Shown here piece after piece: positions 1 through 6,959 of a stretch of 43,713 nucleotides of DNA. The notes below the pieces were generated by a model. That model was not told the origin of the DNA and made no database searches. It was given only the letters and a program-made list of their open reading frames with translations. The DNA is taken from positions 1-43,713 of the forward strand of contig JACKPN010000013.1 of NCBI GenBank assembly GCA_024233575.1, written 5' to 3'. This DNA comes from Chlamydiales bacterium. Lineage in GTDB: Bacteria > Chlamydiota > Chlamydiia > Chlamydiales > Criblamydiaceae. The position numbers were made by a program, and so were the translations under genes. Numbering within the stretch: the first letter of the stretch is position 1; each line of letters begins with the position of its first letter.

Positions 1-262
1 GGCAAACCTCCAGTTGCTGTTGACTGTTGTCGAACCCGACGAAGCGAGCATCCGGAAAAGCTTTAGCAAAACACGCCGTCAGATATCCGTTACCACAACC
101 GACATCAAGAACGTCTGCATCGACTGGAATTTGCTTTTCCTTCATGATTTCAAGAAAACGCGGCGGCCACGCCTTTGCCAAGGTCATTAACCGATGGTCA
201 TCTTCATGGCCAACAGGAATCATATATGGTTCAGCTTTGGTGACAGATATAGAACTACTCAT
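1..262 (-). CDS. SAM-dependent methyltransferase, class I, partial (N-terminal part)
   Basis: The reverse strand opens with ATG at 262 preceded by a GGAGAT ribosome binding site and reads 87 codons to the window edge, so only the N-terminal part is visible. Residues about 51-62 read VLDVGCGNGYLT, the glycine-rich motif I that binds S-adenosylmethionine, and FVGFDNS about 20 residues later fits motif II with its acidic ribose-binding residue. The first 45 residues resemble the lead helix of small-molecule or ubiE-like methyltransferases, but the substrate cannot be told because the C-terminal part is missing. It is divergent from the BTB gene, with 331 bases between the two start codons. The fold is certain; the specific function is unknown. 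Confidence 0.8.
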   Translation of the reverse strand, partial: MSSSISVTKAEPYMIPVGHEDDHRLMTLAKAWPPRFLEIMKEKQIPVDADVLDVGCGNGYLTACFAKAFPDARFVGFDNSQQQLEVC

Positions 263-369
263 CGCTATCTCCTTTTTTGACGGATTGTAGATCGAGTGTC
301 AATAAAAGAAAAGGGAAACAGCTCGTTCGTTATCTATACTATAGGCTGTATCAGATTTTGACTAACGAA

Positions 370-437
370 TTGCTGAAGTAAGTGTTCACTGAGTTAGTTC
401 CCTAGGGAAAACACCTCCGTGAACACTTACTTGCTGA
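370..437. repeat. Palindromic mini-element with flanking 7-bp direct repeats
   Basis: A perfect 14-bp inverted repeat (376-389 against 419-432, AAGTAAGTGTTCAC and its complement) encloses a 29-base loop that contains a second perfect palindrome, TTCCCTAGGGAA (398-409). The 7-mer TTGCTGA occurs directly at 370-376 and again at 431-437, overlapping the arm ends, as a target-site duplication would. No T-run follows either arm and both neighbouring genes point away from it, so it is not an ordinary terminator. The rest of 263-593 is AT-rich and holds a 12-bp palindrome TTAATATATTAA at 546-557 just upstream of the BTB gene; no other gene is seen there. Confidence 0.6.
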
Positions 438-593
438 TCGCATCCGATATATTATTTAGTAATATTTAATTCTTTTGTTAACCATTTTTAAAATAAAATT
501 TAACATTTCTTGAAATAAAGTTTATCAAATCTTTAATTTAATCCGTTAATATATTAATTATAAACAAAAACATTAAACATCAAGGAGATAAGT

Positions 594-1679
594 ATGGCTA
601 ATATCAATTATATAACACCTGAAATAAAACAATTTTTCACAGAATACACAAAGGATAATTTACCGGACCCTCTTAAGGATGAGGGTGATAAATTCGTTCC
701 TGAAGTACTAGAAACTGTACAAAATATATCGCTAGGAATTTTGAAACAGCTGATCGAGGATGCGAGCAAAGGTAAAAACACACATGTTTTTACCAGTTAT
801 ATCCTTGATCGAGGCTTTCTAGGCAAATTGTCATTCAAAACAATTGTCGACAATTTCTGTAACCTTACAAAAGTCAAACAAGGTAGTATTTCAAGTGAGG
901 GTGAGTATGATTCCTATACCAATGCTATTTTAAGAAAAAGAGAGATAATGCCTAATGTTTTAGGTGAGCATAGTGTACGACTTTATTGGTGTCCAGATAA
1001 TCAATATATCTACCCTTCACAGGAACAATTGCAAAATATTTCACCTGCAAATCATAGTGAAAAACATTATCGTGATGCTGTAAACAAAGAAGGTACTGAT
1101 TATGTTCTTATTGATTCTGAAGGTAATGAAAGACATTTTCATATGCTTTATTTAAATGACTTTACTGAATATTTTAACGCAGCAAAAGAAAGTGGATTTA
1201 CAGAATCAGAAAAATTGACAACTAATTTGTCTATAGAATCATTGGAAAACCTCCAGCAATTTGTCTATCTCGGAACAATTAAAAACAAAAGCCTTATCAG
1301 TGTGATTGAGTTACTAAATTATGCTCATATGACACAGATGAATAAACTTTACGATACAATGCTAAATCAAATGACCGTTCTACTAAAAACTACACCATTA
1401 TTGAATTGTGAAGAGATATGCTTACTCATTGATGTAGGTTACATGTATAATCTAGAAGATATGAAGAAGTACGCTTTAAGCGCAGCTGAAGAACTGGAAA
1501 AGGATAGCGCAGTCAACTCTATGAATTGGATGGTAATTCCTGCTAACTATCACCCTGAACTATTAGCAATCGCTTCAAAAAATGGTCTTGAAAAAACAAC
1601 TGGCAAGTTAATAGAAATATTACAAGGAATTATTAATAATGCAATTACCGATATTAATGAAGTGGAAGTAGTTGAATAG
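594..1679 (+). CDS. BTB/POZ-domain protein with BACK-like region, candidate host-directed effector
   Basis: 361 aa, ATG at 594 with a strong AAGGAG site 7 bases upstream. No enzyme motif is visible. Residues about 168-258 fit the BTB/POZ pattern: a short beta hairpin (DYVLIDSEGNERHFH), the helix where animal proteins carry 'SPYF' (here NDFTEYFNAAKESG), a strand, then LQQFVYLGTI in the position of the classic 'LLEFLYTG', and a closing helical pair. Residues about 271-330 (CEEICLLIDVGYMYNLEDM and following helices) fit the BACK extension that follows BTB in Cullin-3 adaptors. Residues 1-150 are helical and unrecognised. There is no signal peptide, as expected for a type III secreted effector, though secretion is inference. 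The gene is visibly more AT-rich than its neighbours, which suggests separate acquisition. A private promoter region and a strong terminator make it a single-gene unit. Confidence 0.62.
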   Translation: MANINYITPEIKQFFTEYTKDNLPDPLKDEGDKFVPEVLETVQNISLGILKQLIEDASKGKNTHVFTSYILDRGFLGKLSFKTIVDNFCNLTKVKQGSISSEGEYDSYTNAILRKREIMPNVLGEHSVRLYWCPDNQYIYPSQEQLQNISPANHSEKHYRDAVNKEGTDYVLIDSEGNERHFHMLYLNDFTEYFNAAKESGFTESEKLTTNLSIESLENLQQFVYLGTIKNKSLISVIELLNYAHMTQMNKLYDTMLNQMTVLLKTTPLLNCEEICLLIDVGYMYNLEDMKKYALSAAEELEKDSAVNSMNWMVIPANYHPELLAIASKNGLEKTTGKLIEILQGIINNAITDINEVEVVE

Positions 1680-1702
1680 AAATGAGCATATAACACCTGC
1701 TT

Positions 1703-1745
1703 AAGAGCCTCCTTTGTAAATCAATTGAGGCTCTTTCTTTTTCGA
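1703..1745 (+). terminator. Rho-independent terminator of the BTB gene
   Basis: Nine-base perfect stem AAGAGCCTC (1703-1711) and GAGGCTCTT (1727-1735) with a 15-base loop, followed by a T-rich tail to about 1745. It begins 23 bases after the BTB stop codon. Confidence 0.88.
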
Positions 1746-1765
1746 TTTTTAAAACCATATATCTG

Positions 1766-1809
1766 CAAATAAAACTGTACCGAAAACGCTTCTCAATTCA
1801 TTTTCGGTA
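1766..1809 (-). terminator. Probable terminator of the fabF operon
   Basis: On the minus strand, five bases past the fabF stop, a 9-bp perfect stem (TACCGAAAA at 778-786 of the second kilobase, that is 1778-1786, against 1801-1809) with a 14-base loop is followed by CAGTTTTATTTG, an imperfect T-tract. The stem is AT-rich at its closing end, so efficiency may be moderate. Confidence 0.6.
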
Positions 1810-1814
1810 TTTCT

Positions 1815-3059
1815 CTATCTATATGGAGCAAACACAACGGTAGCATTATGGCCGCCGAAGCCGAACGAGTTGCTGATCGCGACCTTGATGTCCAGATCCT
1901 GCGCTTTCGTTGGAGTAATAAAACCTAAGTTAGGCTCGGGATTTTCCAAATTGATCGTAGGATGCACCTTGCCGGTTTTGATACCCATTACAGTGACGAC
2001 CGCTTCGATTCCTCCTGCGGCGCCCAGACAGTGTCCAATCATCGACTTCGTCGCGTTCATCACAACTTTTGAAGGATCAGGAAGAACGCGCTTGATCGCA
2101 TTGATCTCGGCCATATCGCCAAGCGGCGTCGACGTTGCATGCGCATTGACATAGTTGACATTCTCAGCGGCAACTTCTGCATCACGCAATGCAGCGCGTA
2201 AACAGAGTTCGACGCCTTTTCCTTCAGGATGCGGTTCTGTCATATGGTGAGCATCGCAAGTGATCCCGCCGCCAAGATATTCGGCATAAATCGTTGCCCC
2301 ACGGGCAAGAGCATGCTCAAGCGATTCCAAGACAATTACTCCGGAACCCTCTCCCATAACAAAACCATCGCGATCGCGGTCCCAAGGCCGCGATGCCTTC
2401 TGCGGAGCATCATTGCGCTGGGAAAGCGCCTTGCAAGCGCAGAAGCCGGCAACACCCATCGGGACAATGGGATGCTCGACACCGCCGGTGATCATCAAGT
2501 CTGCCTCGCCATTACGGATATGGTTAGCCGCGGCAATGATGGAATTATTGCCAGTTGCGCAAGCGGTAGAAATGGAATAATTCGGTCCCATGAAACCGAT
2601 GTCCATCGCCAACATGCCTCCCGGCATATTGGTCAGAACGAAAGGAATGAAGAACGGCGTTACGCGCGAGCATCCTTTTTCGTGCATAGTAATGACGCCT
2701 TCGGCGAACTTCTGCATCCCTCCCATGCCGCTGCCGATCACGATGCCGCAACGCGCTTTATCCAACCGTTCCAGAGCATCACCGGTGAGCTTGGCATCTT
2801 CCATGGCGCGCTTGCCCGCAACGATACAGTAAGCAATGCACTGATCAATGCGACGGGCTTGCTTTTTATCAATGTAACCTTCGGAGGAGAAATCCTTAAT
2901 CTTAGCAGCAAATTTTGTGCTTAGCTCATCAGTAGGAAAATCCGTGATCGTCTCAACACCGCTCTTACCTGCAAGGAGATTGTTGTAAAATGTCTCTACA
3001 TCGTTTCCAAAGCAAGAGACAAGGCCAAGACCGGTCACAACGATACGTTTTTTACTCAT
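1815..3059 (-). CDS. fabF: 3-oxoacyl-[acyl-carrier-protein] synthase II
   Basis: 414 aa, the normal length for FabF. It condenses malonyl-ACP with acyl-ACP in fatty-acid elongation, in the cytoplasm. The thiolase-fold catalytic triad is complete: Cys167 in STACATGNNS, His307 in NAHATSTPLGD and His343 in SMIGHCLGAAGG; the glycine-rich C-terminal SNSFGFGGHNA is present. ATG at 3059 has an AAGG site nine bases upstream. It is the last gene of a minus-strand run and lies 17 bases after rsfS; the rsfS-fabF pair is also adjacent in Chlamydia genomes. Nothing unusual in the protein. Confidence 0.97.
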   Translation of the reverse strand: MSKKRIVVTGLGLVSCFGNDVETFYNNLLAGKSGVETITDFPTDELSTKFAAKIKDFSSEGYIDKKQARRIDQCIAYCIVAGKRAMEDAKLTGDALERLDKARCGIVIGSGMGGMQKFAEGVITMHEKGCSRVTPFFIPFVLTNMPGGMLAMDIGFMGPNYSISTACATGNNSIIAAANHIRNGEADLMITGGVEHPIVPMGVAGFCACKALSQRNDAPQKASRPWDRDRDGFVMGEGSGVIVLESLEHALARGATIYAEYLGGGITCDAHHMTEPHPEGKGVELCLRAALRDAEVAAENVNYVNAHATSTPLGDMAEINAIKRVLPDPSKVVMNATKSMIGHCLGAAGGIEAVVTVMGIKTGKVHPTINLENPEPNLGFITPTKAQDLDIKVAISNSFGFGGHNATVVFAPYR

Positions 3060-3076
3060 ACAAATAACCTTATTTT

Positions 3077-3454
3077 TTATCCTATTGTGGGATTAGGCCC
3101 GGTGTTGATGATAAGATCAACGATGTTTCCGGCCGCCCACAATTGTTCTAACTGATATTTCTCACGGAGCTCAGGAACAAACAAATGAACGACGAGGAAA
3201 CCGAAATCCAGAACAACCCATCGGCCTTCTTCTTCTCCTTCTCGCCGGAGAGGTGCCGCCCCTTCCTTTTCCAGAGTCTCTACAATGGTTTTAGCAAGAG
3301 CCTGCACATGCCTGTCAACATTGCCTTCAGCGACAATAAAATAGTCTGTCATCGTCGATATACCGCGCAGATCCAAAGCAAAGATATTAAATCCTTGTTT
3401 GTCATAAATTGCTTGCGCAGCGACGTTCAATAGCTCTTCAGTACTCTTGACCAT
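3077..3454 (-). CDS. rsfS: Ribosome silencing factor (RsfS/Iojap/YbeB)
   Basis: 125 aa from the ATG at 3454 (MVKSTEELL). An upstream in-frame start at 3553 would add 33 residues that overlap nadD and do not resemble the family, so it was rejected; no strong Shine-Dalgarno is seen for either. The family binds uL14 on the large ribosomal subunit and blocks subunit joining when nutrients are short. Family marks: DLRGISTMTDYFIVAEG near the start, the conserved HVQALA, then EGRWVVLDFGFLVVHLFVPELREKYQLEQLW, the hallmark C-terminal region with the W-V-x-D-x-G-x-x-x-V-H pattern. It sits between nadD and fabF, the usual nadD-rsfS pairing in bacteria. Confidence 0.95.
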   Translation of the reverse strand: MVKSTEELLNVAAQAIYDKQGFNIFALDLRGISTMTDYFIVAEGNVDRHVQALAKTIVETLEKEGAAPLRREGEEEGRWVVLDFGFLVVHLFVPELREKYQLEQLWAAGNIVDLIINTGPNPTIG

Positions 3455-3470
3455 TAACCAAATTAAAAAA

Positions 3471-4049
3471 TTAATCTGATGCCAAGTATAGCTGATTTTC
3501 TGTAATATAGTCGAGTATATTCTTAGGGATGAGGTCTTCAGAAGGCTCGCCATTCCTCAACCTCTGCCGCAGCTCCGTGCTGCAGATTGACAAGTTGCCG
3601 GTGTCAAAGAATAGTGCGCCAGGAATATCAACACGTTCGGCTCCAGGACGCGAGCCTACCGCAATTTTGACGTACCGGGAAAATTGATCGACATCTTTCC
3701 ACTCATGGAAGCGCTTGACGGCATCCCCGCCTATGATCAAGTAGAGTTCTTTGTCAGGAAAGCGGTTAGCAAAATCGCGGAGCGTATCGATTGTATAAGA
3801 AACGTCCTCTCTTTGTATTTCGCATTCATCAACAATGAATTTCGGCTGAGCTTGTACAGCTAATCGAGCCATTTGCAAGCGATGGTCTGCGGGAGTATGG
3901 GTCTGTCCTTGCTTGAACGGGCTGACTTTTGCCGGTACCCAGTACACCTTTTCCAACCGATATTTTTCCATCGCCTTGCTGGCAAGGTCGATATGACCAT
4001 AATGGGGAGGATCGAACGATCCTCCAAGAATACCGATCGCTCCACTCAT
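3471..4049 (-). CDS. nadD: Nicotinate-nucleotide adenylyltransferase
   Basis: 192 aa from ATG 4049, which lies one base beyond the glutamine synthetase stop (4051-4053); a longer reading from 4109 overlaps that gene by 20 codons and adds residues foreign to the family. NadD transfers AMP from ATP to nicotinate mononucleotide in NAD synthesis. The nucleotidyltransferase signature GSFDPPHYGH is at residues 10-19 with the catalytic H-x-G-H, and CSTELRQRL near the C-terminus corresponds to the ISSTxIR motif. Length is typical (about 190-210). The junction with the upstream gene suggests translational coupling. Chlamydiaceae lack de novo NAD synthesis, so a salvage enzyme here indicates somewhat wider cofactor capacity. 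Confidence 0.94.
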   Translation of the reverse strand: MSGAIGILGGSFDPPHYGHIDLASKAMEKYRLEKVYWVPAKVSPFKQGQTHTPADHRLQMARLAVQAQPKFIVDECEIQREDVSYTIDTLRDFANRFPDKELYLIIGGDAVKRFHEWKDVDQFSRYVKIAVGSRPGAERVDIPGALFFDTGNLSICSTELRQRLRNGEPSEDLIPKNILDYITENQLYLASD

Positions 4050-4050
4050 A

Positions 4051-6243
4051 TCAGACCAAAAAGAGCAGTTCGCGATATTTAGGCAACGTCCATAAAGAGT
4101 CATCGACAAGCTCTTCCAACCTGTCGCATACAGCTCTTAACTCTTCACATTTTGGAAACACCTGTTCCGTATGTGCTACCGCACGCTTTTCCATGGTCGG
4201 CTGGCTATTTGCCTGCTGCTGCAGCTCTTTAATGTCTTGAGCTAATGTCAGACCCTCTTCAATGAGATTGTTGATCTCATCCAAACGGTCGACCTGAGCA
4301 GCCGGCATCACATCGGTAATCTCTGCATAGTTAAGAATCGCCTGGCTCATATTATTCTGATGCTTAATGGCAGCGGGCAGCACTTGCGTATTGAAGAGAT
4401 CGATAATCAAATTAGCCTCAATATTCAACGTATGCCCATAGATCTCGGCTTGAATTTCGTAACGACTGATCAACTCTTCTTTGCTAAGTATTCCTTTAAA
4501 AGCTTTTACTGTCTGCGGTGACTTAAGAGCCTCGAAAGCATAGATCGATTTCTGTATATTTGGCAGCTGTCGCTTTTTCGCTTCTTTTACCCAGTCAAAA
4601 CTGTAGTTATCGCCGGCAAAACGAATTGCTTTAGACTCTTTGATGAATTCACGAAGAACCGGAATGAACGCATCGAGAAGCTCTTTATCGCTTTTGATGC
4701 TCTTCTTATTTAGATTCTTTTCAATCGCATCAATGATCTCGTTCAAACTTTGAGCAACGATGACATTGAGTACTGTTATTGGCAGCGCAGGACTTGCTGA
4801 AGACCCTACCGCTCGGAATTCAAACTTGTTGCCGGTAAATGCAAACGGCGAAGTGCGATTGCGGTCTGTGTTATCTTGTGTCAGCTCTGGAATCACATGA
4901 AGGCCAAGGTTGTATTTACCGCGGCCTCGCGTTGCTCCTGTTGTTCCTTTCTTTTCGATAACCTCTAGCAGTCCTTCCAGCTCTTCTCCAAGATAGACAG
5001 AAATGATCGCCGGCGGCGCTTCATGCCCTCCCAGACGAAAATCATTAGCAGCGGATCCTATGGAAGCTCGAAGCAGCGCTGAATGACGGTGCACACCATG
5101 AAGAATAGCTGTCAAAAGCACTAAAAAGTGAAGGTTGTTTTCAGGGGTGTCAGTAGGGTCAAGGAGGTTGATCCCCGTGTCTGTTGACAGTGACCAGTTG
5201 CAATGTTTACCTGAACCGTTCAGTCCTGCAAATGGCTTTTCATGGAGAAGGCAACTCAAGTCATGGTGCATGGCAATTTGCCTCATCAGCTCCATCAACA
5301 ATATGTTATGATCGATCGCCGCGGAAGCCTTTTCATACACGGGAGCGACTTCATGTTGTGCCGGTGCTACTTCGTTATGCCGTGTTTTAAGAGGAATACC
5401 TAATTCCAGAGCCGCAAGTTCAAAATCATGCATGTAATTAAGAATTCGATCCTTAACAGAGCCAAAATAGTGGTCTTGCAATTCCTGGCCTTTGGGGGCT
5501 GCCGCTCCAAGGACAGTACGGCCAAGCATGACAAGGTCAGGGCGTAGATTGCGTAAAGAGCGGTCGACAACGAAGTATTCCTGTTCGGTGCCTAAAGTAG
5601 AAAAAACACTATTAGCTTCTATGCCTGTCAGATTAAGAAGGCGCATTGTTGCCTTGTTGATCGCCTCATCAGAACGCAACAAAGGAATCTTGCTGTCCAG
5701 TACTGCGCCGGTCCATGAGAAAAAAACCGAAGGAATACATAAGGTGATGCCATCGCCTGCCTTCCAGACAAAAACCGGCGATGTTGGATCCCAGCCGGTA
5801 TAGCCGCGCGCTTCGAAAGTTGTGCGTAGCCCGCCTGAAGGGAAAGAAGAAGCGTCTGGCTCTCCTTGAATCAACTGTTTCCCTGAGAATTTTTCAATCA
5901 CTGCGCCTGGTGTGCTCCACTCAATAAAAGCGTCATGCTTTTCTGCTGTCGCCCCTGTCAGCGGCTGAAACCAATGACAATAATGGGTTGCACCATGGCT
6001 GATTGCCCACTCTTTCATTGCTACTGCGATGGTGTCGGCATATTCTTCTTTAAGCTTTTCCTGCCCTTCCGAAGCTGCCATAAGGTTCTTGAATACTTCT
6101 GCAGGCAGCATTTTTTGCATGATTGTTCGATTAAAAACGCGCACACCAAAGCTGTCTGAAGGAATACCTCCTCTCGCATTATCATCGCTTCTCAGGTTGC
6201 GCTCACCTGTTATTTCAATGGCGCGGAATCGCGGATTAGTCAT
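4051..6243 (-). CDS. glnN: Glutamine synthetase type III (GSIII)
   Basis: 730 aa from ATG 6243, which has an ideal GGAGG six bases upstream; an in-frame start 16 codons further up (6291) would overlap the HAD gene and lacks such a site. It makes glutamine from glutamate, ammonia and ATP. The length fits GSIII (about 700-730) rather than GSI or GSII (about 350-470). Visible GSIII marks are the metal/glutamate region NGSGKHCNWS, LGGHEAPPAIISVYLG, and NRTSPFAFTGNKFEFRAVGSS. A helical C-terminal region (about residues 550-730) is normal for the type. Gene context is nadD-rsfS-fabF downstream and a HAD phosphatase upstream, read together. GSIII is known mostly from Bacteroidetes, cyanobacteria and scattered lineages; Chlamydiaceae lack it, so this marks an environmental chlamydial lineage. 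Confidence 0.95.
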   Translation of the reverse strand: MTNPRFRAIEITGERNLRSDDNARGGIPSDSFGVRVFNRTIMQKMLPAEVFKNLMAASEGQEKLKEEYADTIAVAMKEWAISHGATHYCHWFQPLTGATAEKHDAFIEWSTPGAVIEKFSGKQLIQGEPDASSFPSGGLRTTFEARGYTGWDPTSPVFVWKAGDGITLCIPSVFFSWTGAVLDSKIPLLRSDEAINKATMRLLNLTGIEANSVFSTLGTEQEYFVVDRSLRNLRPDLVMLGRTVLGAAAPKGQELQDHYFGSVKDRILNYMHDFELAALELGIPLKTRHNEVAPAQHEVAPVYEKASAAIDHNILLMELMRQIAMHHDLSCLLHEKPFAGLNGSGKHCNWSLSTDTGINLLDPTDTPENNLHFLVLLTAILHGVHRHSALLRASIGSAANDFRLGGHEAPPAIISVYLGEELEGLLEVIEKKGTTGATRGRGKYNLGLHVIPELTQDNTDRNRTSPFAFTGNKFEFRAVGSSASPALPITVLNVIVAQSLNEIIDAIEKNLNKKSIKSDKELLDAFIPVLREFIKESKAIRFAGDNYSFDWVKEAKKRQLPNIQKSIYAFEALKSPQTVKAFKGILSKEELISRYEIQAEIYGHTLNIEANLIIDLFNTQVLPAAIKHQNNMSQAILNYAEITDVMPAAQVDRLDEINNLIEEGLTLAQDIKELQQQANSQPTMEKRAVAHTEQVFPKCEELRAVCDRLEELVDDSLWTLPKYRELLFLV

Positions 6244-6272
6244 GAATGCCTCCAAAAAAAACTGATCTCCGT

Positions 6273-6923
6273 TTACTGCATCACTTCCCAATGATGCTCC
6301 TGCGATATTTGTTTCAACACATTATCCGGCTTGACTGCGACAGCCATACCTACTGTTTGTAAAAAAGGCAGGTCGTGGTGACTGTCGGAATAACCGATGA
6401 TATTCTGTAAAGGTATACTGTACTTATTCGCCAGGGTCAAGACCCGAGTGGCTTTATCGCTACCCAGGACAACATGGGCAACCCCATTCATCGCCCCCCT
6501 TTCATCTGTAGTGTATTCCGTTGCCTGCCAGGTATCAACAGCAAAACGCTCCGCAATGGCACGGACAAGAAAATCGGGAGAACTAGAGAGGATCGCCGTC
6601 ATATGCCCGTTCTGCTGAGCCTCTCTAAGTTTCTGAACAACAGGGGGATTAAACATTTCTTCAAAAGCAAGATCAAGAAATGAGTCGACTAAGTGACGGA
6701 TACGGTCTATCGGAAAACCTTGAAATAGACAAAAATAGACGTTGTGATGAATCTGTTCAATACTATGCCTCCCCAGCTTATGAAGAGAATAGTACCACAA
6801 AAGCATCAACATTTTGCGGCTGGATATCTCTTTAGATAAGTAAAGATACCTTCCAAAACGAAAACTACAGTTCACAGATAAAAGCGTGTGATCTAAATCA
6901 AACGCGCTTAGGCATTTGCTCAT
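6273..6923 (-). CDS. HAD-superfamily phosphatase, SerB-like (subfamily IB)
   Basis: 216 aa. HAD motif I FDLDHTLL (residues 8-15) carries both catalytic aspartates, motif II is ILSSSPDF with its serine, motif III lysine is in GSDKATRV and motif IV is GYSDSHHDLPFL. The helical cap between motifs I and II fits HAD-IB enzymes such as phosphoserine phosphatase and its relatives acting on phosphorylated small molecules. The substrate cannot be read from sequence. It lies 36 bases after the coiled-coil gene and 29 bases before glutamine synthetase, so it is probably co-transcribed with both. Confidence 0.88.
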   Translation of the reverse strand: MSKCLSAFDLDHTLLSVNCSFRFGRYLYLSKEISSRKMLMLLWYYSLHKLGRHSIEQIHHNVYFCLFQGFPIDRIRHLVDSFLDLAFEEMFNPPVVQKLREAQQNGHMTAILSSSPDFLVRAIAERFAVDTWQATEYTTDERGAMNGVAHVVLGSDKATRVLTLANKYSIPLQNIIGYSDSHHDLPFLQTVGMAVAVKPDNVLKQISQEHHWEVMQ

Positions 6924-6959
6924 TCCGGAAGATTATAACCTCTAATCGGTAGGCACCGA

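Noticed and set aside
2229..2924. 231-residue open frame antisense to fabF
   Set aside because: It has no family resemblance or ribosome site and lies wholly opposite a certain gene; codon structure of fabF explains it.
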